From Sanghuangporus weigelae (Eukaryota; Basidiomycota; Agaricomycetes; Hymenochaetales; Hymenochaetaceae), in contig CP137319.1 of assembly GCA_033182465.1 (NCBI GenBank), forward strand, positions 2,046,001-2,110,000: a stretch of DNA of 64,000 nt. The letters are read 5' to 3'. Positions 37,596 through 46,276 of this stretch are shown here, in pieces; position 1 is the first letter of the stretch; each line of letters begins with the position of its first letter. Below the pieces are notes generated by a model that was given only the letters and a program-made list of their open reading frames with translations, did not search any database and was not told the origin of the DNA. The translations under genes and the position numbers were made by a program.

Positions 37596-38633
37596 ATGTC
37601 CTACACTTACACTATGTCTCAGAGCTGCCCCGCCACTGTGACACGCGGGCGCGGCATCTGCCCCGCTACCGGGATACGCAGGCGCAACATCCGCCCGCCG
37701 ACATTTGTTTCCCGCATCTCAACCCACCCAACCCGTGGCACATCGAAGGGGGAAGGTGCGTTCCATGTCTTGTTTTGCCCTGCCCCCCTAAAATCGGGCT
37801 CTATAGACCCCATTAAGGGTATGGCTGTTCAGCATATGAGGATTAAAAGGAAACTGGAAGAGGCTGAGGGTTATCCTCCTGATCAAATAATGGTTCTCAC
37901 AGATGTGCTATGTGATGTCGTTCATCGGCTTTCTCAGCATGTAACTCGTCTTGATAAGCGTTGTGATGGCGTAGCGAGTGCTGTGGACGATCAACGTGCG
38001 AAGTTGAAAGACCATTCCGCGACGGTGAAAAAGGATATCTCCGAGTTTGCGATGGCGCTCTCCGAGACCGTGGAGCATGTGAGGATGCTCGAGGCTTCTT
38101 CTTTAGGGGTAAATGACTCGTTCACAATTAGACACACCTTTCCTACCTTACCTAATAGTCTCTCTTTCTTTTCAGAATGATGCAGCCACGAAGTTGTTAG
38201 ATGTTCGACGTGGGTATACAATGGCACGATCTGACGTGGCGCGTGGTTTCACGCTCGTCCTTCCGAAGTTCCTCAATGTGACAGGTTTCCTGAGCGAATT
38301 GGAATGGGCGATGCCAGTCAATCTATGGCACATGTTTTTATTGAAGCTGACGGAACATTACCGCCTCCACTTCGATGTTCAATCGAGGCCGAACGGGACG
38401 TACCTGTTTCGTCCTCGTCGCTCTGTTTTCCACTATCTTCTGGAAGAGGAGCGTTATTCACCAAATGGTCCATATTTTGCTACTCTTCCGAACACCGCAA
38501 TTGTCGGAGATTTTCGATTGGAAGCCGATCACCAATGTAATGAAATTGGACATTTCGGTATGGAAACTATCGAGGAATTCTTTGGTCGCGTCTTGAAGTT
38601 CTTCACCCCGCTCATAATATGGGAACATAGCGT
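37596..38633 (+). CDS. gene Y, 5' part (paralog family X/Y)
   Basis: ATG at 37,596 (MSYTYTMSQSCPATV). There is a probable short intron near 37,757-37,810, then exon to ~38,107 and exon 38,176-38,633 after TTTTCAG. The middle exon encodes a coiled coil (CDVVHRLSQHVTRLDKRCDG, VKKDISEFAMALSETVEHVR), like gene X exon 2, and intron position and phase match X (LESKTLK / LEASSLG). The last exon ends in VLKFFTPLIIWEHS where LTR C2 starts. Its continuation is the 3' part at 26,056-26,966. Function unknown. Confidence 0.6.
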
Positions 38634-40451
38634 TGTAGCGCACTGGCTCCTCCTGTGCCAGTACACTCATACTATGGCTCCCTCTTACTGCAGATACCAT
38701 ATCCCAGCACTGCCAACACCTGAGAGTGTGAGGGCACACTCCTATTGCACTCGGGACATCATTTGAGCACGTATCCATTGATTCCAGCACACGTACTGTA
38801 CTGCGGCGCCCTCCTATGACCCAAATCGATCCGCCGATGGCTCCCCGACACTCAGACAGGTCCGCCGACAGCTCCTACCCAGCACCAGGCACTATAGGAC
38901 ACATCCCTCAGTGACTACGTGCCGCCGATCTTATGATTTACCATACGTACAGCCGTGCGGCGACTCTGGATGCCTCCGAGTCGGCCCCCCTTGGCGCCGA
39001 TCAATGCGGCGGACACTCAGACATCCTCAGGTACCCTCGCCGACGCCTCCTACAGCTTACCAAGCAGTCCCCCATTGTCTAGGGAGCTATATATTGTCAT
39101 ATGTGCTTACATGCCTCATTACGATGTATCTGCCACCAGTCCGGCAGTCCCCCACAGCACTGCCGCTCCGGCCACTCATATTAGTCACTAGGGATCGCCC
39201 ACACTCTGTATTGAGTGCCGCCGATGCATTGGACACCTCAGGGACATCGGCTGATGCGCCCTTTGTCTCATATACGCGATATCAGCCTCCAATCATCGGT
39301 TCCGATGTTTCCCGACTTCCCCCTGACGCGGCGGCCCCCATTAGACCATGTATGGAAGGTAGGCATGTGGTACATCGGCGTGCCAAGCCACCGACTCGCG
39401 CCGCTAAGCCCAACTCCGCCGGCGCCCGTGTTATTGCAGATACTCAATATTTCATGTGATTGGATGCCCCCCTCACGTTGCCGCTCTCAGATTTCACCTG
39501 GGTGCTCCGGCAGCGGCCCTTGGCAACCCAGATGACTCAGGAGATGTTGTCAGACAGTAGGATGTGTCGGCAACAGCAGTAGAGTATATATAGAGCTTAT
39601 ACTAGCTTGTAGACAAAAGGATTCCAAGCCTAGCAAGGATTTCAAGAGCATGTACCAGACCGAGCGCCAGAGTTCGAGATATCCCTCACTCTGAGTCTCC
39701 CCTCATGTACTGAGCCTCCCCCTTGACTATATACTATCCTTGACATCTCCTCTTGTTTGACTCCACATTCTACTTACCTTCGCCGCCTCCGGTACGCCTC
39801 TGCCGCTCTGACGTTCAGTGAGTGAGTAGGGCTTGGGATTTAACCCTGAGCCTCCTCCCCACACTTTATACCTGTCCGGCGCCCCTCTATTTGACATCGG
39901 CGACCCTTCGGCGACCCAGGCTTCTTATCAGACTCCCCTTTGGCGTCCTTTCCAGCCTTTCACTCCAGTTTATCCCATCTATTGATCTTATACGGTCTTT
40001 TCCTTTCATTTATCGCATTTACGCTACTTCGGCAGATTTGTGCAGCCTCCCCCTCAATCCGGCACCCCTCTATTCGACGTCGGCGGCCACCTGGCAACCC
40101 AGCCTTCCTATCATACACCCCTGCAGCGCCCTTTCCAGCCTTTCACTCCAGCTTAGTCCATATATTCATCTTATACGGTCCTTTCTCTCCATCTATTGTG
40201 TTTACGCTACGTCGGCAGCCCCCTGTGATCCCCCCTCTCAAGCGGCGGTCCTGTTATCCTATTCCCTTTATCCAGCGGCATCCCTAGACCCATCCATTAT
40301 GTCTCCGACGGTTCCTGGCACCTGCCGGGTAGTAGGTCTTTGAGAGTCTGATAGCGTCGGCATCCCATTTTTGGAGGTCCCTTCATACATTCAGCACCCT
40401 TAGTAGGACGGACATCTGTAGCACCTTCAGATACAACACCGCTGACCGACA
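38634..40451 (+). mobile_element. solo LTR, family C (copy C2)
   Basis: TGTAGCGCACTGG...GACCGACA, 1,818 bp, inverted relative to C1. Upstream flank GCGT (38,630-38,633), downstream flank GCGC (40,452-40,455). The two differ, and each equals the opposite flank of C1. No internal region. Confidence 0.88.
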
Positions 40452-40802
40452 GCGCAGCTACGTTCCAGAATAGATGCGACAAATCCGGACTACGTTATTC
40501 TGTTACAATGGATGGAGTCAGCTAACCCTGCTCAGATGGATCAGGAGCCGAAGACGACGGACTCAAAGGCGATGGCGATGGACTCGAAGGTGAAGGCGAT
40601 GGACTCGAAGGCGAAGGCAACAGACTCGAAGGGGAAGGGGAAGGGGAAGGGGAAGGGGAAGGGGAAGGGGAAGGGGAAGGGGAAGGGGAAGGGGAAGGGG
40701 AAGGGGAAGGGGAAGGGGAAGGGGAAGGGGAAGGGGAAGGGGAAGGGGAAGGGGAAGGGGAAGGGGAAGGGGAAGGGGAAGGGGAAGGGGAAGGCGACGT
40801 GA
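40452..40802 (+). CDS. gene X, 3' part, with (Gly-Lys)27 tail
   Basis: The frame holds [13 protein letters not shown], the same end motif as gene Y ([13 protein letters not shown]). It continues with four DSK-type short repeats and 27 Gly-Lys dipeptides encoded by a GGGGAA array, then a stop. The 5' part lies at 28,785-32,451 on the opposite strand. Most of this piece is inside the right TIR. Confidence 0.6.
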   Translation, partial: AQLRSRIDATNPDYVILLQWMESANPAQMDQEPKTTDSKAMAMDSKVKAMDSKAKATDSKGKGKGKGKGKGKGKGKGKGKGKGKGKGKGKGKGKGKGKGKGKGKGKGKGKGKGKAT

Positions 40803-42009
40803 GCTGGGCGAGGGACCATCCAGCCTTGCCTCACTCCCACTGTGGGAGGCCGAAAGTACTACGGACCGGACAATCGCTTGCCCTCCACGGACGGAATTAT
40901 GCCCTCTTCACCTCTCCTTTGTCTAGTTTGGCGGTCGTTACTCGAAAGGATCTCATTTCGTGTTTATTTATTTCGACTCGGTCTTCTTACTTCTTACGCG
41001 GGCACGTTGATCCCTTTTGCAGCTGTTTGAGTATACCAAGAGCACGCTGTGGTAGGTCACCACACAGTGGCTCCATTTGCCTTGCCTTGTAACGCGTGTA
41101 CAGCAGGAATTGCTGTGTCATGCTCTTCTTGTTCCCTCCCTATCTAAATAAGTATTCTGTTCTTCTATATGTCATTCTACCTCTGTATTCCCATGTATTT
41201 TGGCCATCATATGCAGTTTCAGACCGTATTCTTTTAGTAGCGATGATTCGAGTTCCACCTGCTCTCGTTTGATCGAGAGTTTGCCTTCAGTCGTGAATTG
41301 CTTCTTGTACTTAATATGATCTGTACGTGCGAGCTGTGTACTGAGCGATAACAACAAATTGTAGCTAACTGATCTGTCGTTGAGGCTCCTTAGCCTGCTT
41401 TGACCGCTTTGGCTTGAGATGCAAAGAAGAATATGAAGATGTTGACGGACCTGGCTCCAAAGGCTGCTGCATTTTCTCTTCAGAGCTTCGACTGGATGGG
41501 ATAGGCAGTGAAGGGCAAGTACTGACCTGTTGGTAATCGAAACGATGAGTGCTAGTGCCCTGCGAGGAGGCTGAGGAGAGGGGTTCTGCAAGTGGGCATG
41601 AATGGCTGTTGCCTTACTCTACCATTGAAGGGCCTATCAATATGCCTGCCACAAGAACTTGTACACAGATACCTTCTGCACTTGCATGAATTATGCCACC
41701 TGAATTATATTTTTACATGGAGTATTTCATAAGTGGTGATTTTTCAATGGCCTGAGGGATGGTTGTGAGGGATGGGTTGACAAGGTTGTCTGTTTTGTTC
41801 TGTCATGTACACACTATATTTCTCATACATTCTTACACCGTTGGAAGCGCATTTTAGAGCACTTTTTTTACATAGCCATATCATATTTTTATATGCAGTA
41901 TTGACCGAGAAATAGAGCACTCAATTCATTTTTGTTGTTCAAGGGCACGACATGTGTCAACAAATCACGTGATTTAGGCTTTTCTCATTACTTTTGCAAA
42001 CGGCTGTAA
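40474..42009 (-). repeat. right terminal inverted repeat of the 17-kb unit
   Basis: Inverse match of 24,849-26,170. It is about 200 bp longer, because of the hexanucleotide and DSK-coding expansions near 40,560-40,794. The terminal bases at 42,009 are followed by TSD TAATG. Confidence 0.88.
40631..40794 (+). repeat. (GGGGAA)n hexanucleotide array, 27 units
   Basis: An uninterrupted tandem array of the hexamer, in frame, encoding Gly-Lys repeats in gene X. The corresponding place in the left TIR has only two units. Confidence 0.95.
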
Positions 42010-42014
42010 TAATG

Positions 42015-42558
42015 ACAAATGACATTTTTCCAGCATTTTTTGAGATTTTTAGCAGAGCTGTGGAAGGCGGAAAAATGCAACCATTGTCAAAAACAAAAAG
42101 TGAGACACAAATCCGCGCATCGATCACGGCTAGTGCACGGAAGAGCTCGTGGGAACTCACGGAAATTGCATAGGCCGTGCCAGGGACCACTGTAAGCTCT
42201 GGACAAAATGAATACTACCGGAGGAAGCAAGTTAGTTGGGACAGGAGTCTGACGGTGAAGTCCATTTTCCCAGCTAGCTTCTCTTTGTTCAAAAAAGTCC
42301 AGAGTGCCATTACTTATACAAAGCACTGTAATATAAAACATCCTAGATCTAGAGTCAGAACCATGCCGGTTCGGCGTTATTCGCGTCGTCATCGTCATGC
42401 CGAACGTATATCCGCATGTAGGGATTTGTGATAAGCCAAGACGCTGAAATCACGGATGAAGTAGGAAATCCACGGTACGCTTCGATCAATAACCTAAGCG
42501 GCTGATAACTTATAAGAGGAATCATTCTGTGAACTTGACCGACTCTTTCTCATCAGAA
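42015..42558. other. flank between the 17-kb unit and the dehydrogenase gene
   Basis: No gene seen. Bases ~42,175-42,310 form an imperfect inverted repeat with ~43,919-44,055 on the far side of the dehydrogenase gene (shared phrases gggaaaatggacttc and cattttgtcc.gagct). The dehydrogenase promoter must lie here. Confidence 0.5.
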
Positions 42559-43862
42559 ATGTCGACCAAGGGTGTAGCTATAGTCACTGGTGCAGCTCAA
42601 GGGATTGGACGTGGAATCGCGCTGCGTTTGGCTGCAGACGGTTATGACGTCGCTGTAAATGACATTCCCGCGAACCAGCAGATCCTCGAATCCGTCGCTA
42701 AACTCATCGTAGAAAAGGGAAGAAAAGCTCTTGCGATAACAGGTGATGTCAGCAAGGAGGAGGACGTCAGAGAGCTCGTTGAGAAGACTGTGAATCAACT
42801 CGGCGGACTTGACGTCGTGAGCGTATTCAAATTTATCGATAAATTTCTCTGACAAACCCATCTCATCTCAAGATGGTTGCGAATGCTGGTATCGCTCATT
42901 ACGGCTTCCTCACAGAGAGTGAGTGCTCGTCAGCGGCAAAATCTCTACTTGGTCTCACCTATGTCTTCTCAGTGGATGTTGGAAAGTGGGACCAGATTTT
43001 CAGTGTAAATGTCCGGGGAACGATGCTTTGTTACAAATATGCCGCCATCCAAATGATAAAGCAGGGAAGGGGAGGCAGGATAATTGGTGAGACACGGATA
43101 TCTCAAACAAAGATTTTCTTTCGAGATCTCTGCTGACAACGATCCAGGCGCCGCTTCAACTGCTAGCAAACAAGGTAAGTTTTCTTTCGGCAACTTGTGC
43201 CGAACATATGATTTGACGAATTAATTTATGCGTTGTCGATAGGGATGGCATGGCAATCTGTTTATTGTGCATCTAAATTCGCAATACGGGGTCTCACTCA
43301 ATCAGCTGGTCTGTGAAGTCTGATCCAGACGCTTGTTACTTCGCGCTCATATTCTTCAGCTCTGGAACTTGGTAAACACGGGATAACCGTGAACGCATAC
43401 GCTCCCGGCGCTATAGATACCACATTTTGTGAGTACGGATACAATTGAGAGTTACTAAGAACTTACCCGATTCCTTGTCTACAGTTGGTAAATTTGATGA
43501 CTATTACTCTTCTCTGTCCGGCTCGGAAAAGGGTTCATTCAATGATGCCGTGCGTTCCTACCATAAGGACTCAAAGCTCGGATAGACACCTAATTCCATT
43601 ATCCACGTTTCAGTGCAAAGATAAGGCAGCGGTAGGTAGGCTTGGAACGCCGGACGACGTAGCTGCGCTCGTGTCGTTCCTGGCTTCAAAGGAAGCTTCC
43701 TTCATAACCGGTACGGGACTATCTGTCATTGTTTTATTCTTGTCTAATCAGGAGGCACTTTCACTCAGGACAAAGTGTAAGCGTTAGACATGACAAGAGA
43801 CTGCGAAAACTGACCCAATTATATCTCAGGTGCTCACCGATGGTGGAATGATCTTCGATTGA
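42559..43862 (+). CDS. short-chain dehydrogenase/reductase, acetoin/diacetyl reductase-like
   Basis: ATG at 42,559 gives MSTKGVAIVTGAAQGIGRGI with the TGxxxGIG nucleotide-binding motif; several short introns follow. Further SDR landmarks are NAGI in the second exon, the NVRGTMLCYK helix, the catalytic YCASK (near 43,262) and the PGAIDT loop. A late exon reads GRLGTPDDVAALVSFLASKEASFITG, and the end is VLTDGGMIFD with stop at 43,860-43,862. Length and motifs fit classical NAD(P)-dependent SDRs of ~260 residues. The closest remembered group is meso-butanediol/diacetyl reductases, but substrate cannot be set by sequence alone. The gene is flanked by weak inverted repeats. Splicing was read by eye; the gene may be intact. 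Confidence 0.8.
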
Positions 43863-44458
43863 AGGAGACGCGTGTACAGAAGGAATAAACATCGAGAGAA
43901 TATTACAGCTGTTTCTGATGGACTTTTTTTGAATGAAGAGAACTTGTTCCAGAAGTGGATGGGAAAATGGACTTCGCCGTTACACTCCACTTCCGGCATG
44001 CCTTTTACCTTTCCTCTCGTACTACCCATTTTGTCCCGAGCTCAACTCTCAACTAAATTGCTCAGAACAAGCTTGTAAATTAATTATTGACTTGTCTACT
44101 GCCTGTCAAAATTTGAAAGAAAAGATTTGATCTGTAGAATAAAATTGAATGCCTTCTAATCTTGAGGTAGTAGTGGGTAGGAAGGCACCCAAGGAAATCT
44201 GCATTAGATATCGCCATCGAGAAAAATTGTGCTTTTCTCTTTCTATGAGTAACACATGTAAACCAAGTTTCAGTGAAGAAGAGTCGTAACTGATAATTTT
44301 ATGATACTGTTGACCCTCACATCCAACCAAATTTTTCACTTCACTGAGTCCAGTCATTGTCTTTACTTCATTCATTACTAACGCAAACGGCTGTAAACAT
44401 CCTAGAGGCTTCTGCCGGATGGCAGAGTACAGTACTAGTAGCCGTTAAAGTGAAAGTA
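43863..44458. other. intergenic, with a terminal-repeat-like motif
   Basis: No gene seen. The phrase GCAAACGGCTGTAA at ~44,384-44,397, preceded by cattcattacta, resembles the right terminus of the 17-kb unit (ctcattactttt before GCAAACGGCTGTAA). It may be the decayed end of a related element. Confidence 0.45.
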
Positions 44459-44483
44459 AATAGGAACGGCGGATGCCGAGACA

Positions 44484-44516
44484 CGAGTGGCATCGTCGCA
44501 TACACTCAGCCACTCG
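44484..44516. repeat. palindrome CGAGTGGC...GCCACTCG upstream of BTB copy 2
   Basis: Perfect eight-base arms with a 17-base loop, 60 bp before the BTB start codon. The same arms occur at 8,027-8,051. Confidence 0.55.
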
Positions 44517-44575
44517 AAACATTATCTTTACCTTAACTTCCTATTCTAAATTATGAGTATCTAATACAAATCGAA

Positions 44576-45961
44576 ATGGCATCTGTAGGCTGGCAAGTCG
44601 GCGCAGGAGGTGTCCCCATCCCCGTTTCCAGTATCTCTCGAACAACGTACGGAAAGAAATCAGGTCGTCCAGGAGCGTCGGGCAAGTCGCGTACTGCTCT
44701 TGCTGGTGTCTTCCCGCTTCGGGACGTGCATGAAAGTAATACGAGTTCAAGTCCGAAGCGCACGCTTGCGCCGTTGCTTGTCCCGAAACGCGCCAACGCT
44801 CCTGAAAGTGCGGATTGCGTCGTGCTGGTCTCGGCGGATGGAGCAAATTTTCGCGTCTCGAGGAGCGTACTGGCATATGCCTCTCCGGTCTTCCAACATC
44901 TCTTTTCAACTCTGAAGACGACCCAGACACTAGATGCTCACTCGCCTGCATCGTCATCGTCGTCAAGTTCATCCGTCGTATCCGAAGCAGATACACTGCG
45001 TATGTCAAATGAAACGCTCGCAGACGGAACACCCGTCATCCGAATGCCAGAAAGTGGCAAGACACTCGACGCGCTCCTCCGATACCTCTACCCATTCCCT
45101 CCGTCACCGAGCGAGCTCATTACTGAACAGCCTTGCCGCTTATTCCTGGACGAAATAAAACCGGTCCTCCTTGCCGCACATAAATACTCCATCCACCCTA
45201 TTCTAGACGAGATATGTGGTCGATTGCTCTCGGGTTTGGCGCTCCCTCCTAGTGGGGAAGAGGATACGTTTGCGCTGCGCGTATATGCGCTTGCGTGCTC
45301 GGTCAAGAAACGGAGTCTCGCTGAGGCTGCTGCGTATGAAGCATCGCGCCTTCGGATTAACGGATTATTCTTTCCGGAGCTCGAAGAGCTCCCGGCGGTT
45401 CATTATTTTTGGTTGTTGGACTATCATCGGCGGTGCACTGTGGCAGTACTTGACCTTCTGGCAAGTAAAAAAGTCGACAAATTTGATGAAAATGATATGG
45501 AAGAGAAAATACAAGACGTCTTCGACTCTTGCCAAGAATGCCAGGCTGAAAAACGGCGGACGTGTGGGTCAAAGTCGTTTTGGAAGGAGTTCCTAATAGC
45601 AGCCGAGGACGAGGTTCGAGGCCGGAAACTCCCGAGAAGCCAGCGAATTTTTACTTCCGAGTTTATCTCCGAAGCACTCCAATCTACCATCGGTTGCGAG
45701 AACTGCAGGAAAGAAATGCTCACGAGCTGGAAGATGGTGTCGGTTTCTCTGAATGATGAGATCAAGCGATGCATACACAGGGTAAGACGATAGTACGATG
45801 TTCGATGATTCATGACGCTCACATTATGTTCTCCCTTCTTCTCACAGGTTGACCTTGATCTGAGCTTTCTCTCAGAAGGGGATCAAACATCTGTTGAAAA
45901 GCAGAAGGACGGCCTTGGAAATACGCTTAACGTATTTCATAAATTTGCAACGATGAGATAG
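44576..45961 (+). CDS. BTB/POZ domain protein, copy 2
   Basis: Two exons, 44,576-45,781 and 45,848-45,961 (intron GTAAGA...CTCACAG), giving about 439 residues. It has the same layout as copy 1: BTB domain around residues 75-205 (ADCVVLVSADGANFRVSRSV, then VIRMPESGKTLDALLRYLY), a helical C-terminal region and the SCQECQAEKRRTC cluster. The second exon is three residues longer than in copy 1 and differs more than exon 1. It lies 315 bp upstream of NTO1 on the same strand. It is probably the ancestral copy. Function unknown beyond protein-protein contact. Confidence 0.87.
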
Positions 45962-46276
45962 ACGGCTACTTTACGATTATGAGGATCGGACTGTTGTGGT
46001 TTAGTGTACTGTGTTAATACTGCCGAGGTCGACAATCCTATGTTATGTTCGGATTAATAATACTTCCTTACGCATCACTTGTTATCAACTCCGATCAAAT
46101 CAAATCAAATAAGGACGCGAATCCTGCACGTGATCAGAATGGGACCGCACCTGACCGCACCAGAGAACTTCTCTGTGAACCTCTGAACTTTGCTCGCCAG
46201 TCATCTCCTAGCGATAACCCGTACTTGAATTTGCTCTTCAGCACGATCTGGACTCGGAATACGGCATATCGAAAGA

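Larger units (their letters stand above)
24849..42009. mobile_element. 17.2-kb unit with ~1.3-kb terminal inverted repeats and 5-bp TSD
   Basis: Both ends begin TTACAGCCGTTTGCAAAAGT read inward and stay the same by eye for over 1 kb. The direct repeat TAATG lies immediately outside each end (24,844-24,848 and 42,010-42,014); inverted repeats plus an exact flanking duplication are the signature of transposition. The unit carries paralogous genes X and Y with 3' ends inside the terminal repeats, gene Z (AT-hook), a decayed Tc1-type transposase gene and four solo LTRs (B2, C1, C2, D2). A 5-bp TSD with long TIRs does not match the TA-specific Tc1 gene inside. I see no DNA polymerase B, capsid, integrase or tyrosine recombinase. 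Superfamily is unknown. The interior has been inverted by recombination between C1 and C2. Confidence 0.8.
44459..46276 (+). repeat. parent copy of the BTB/NTO1-flank duplication
   Basis: Matches 9,287-11,115 in the same orientation. Contains the BTB gene copy 2 and the segment directly upstream of the NTO1 start codon, which is why it is taken as the original. Confidence 0.85.

Noticed and set aside
38911-39459. 182-residue open frame, also present at 27,959-28,507
   Set aside because: It lies wholly inside solo LTR C in both copies; a long frame in GC-rich LTR sequence, not a gene.
24849-42009. Polinton-like or Starship-like identity for the 17-kb unit
   Set aside because: No polymerase B, capsid, integrase or tyrosine-recombinase gene is visible, and the TSD is 5 bp rather than the 6 bp of Polintons.
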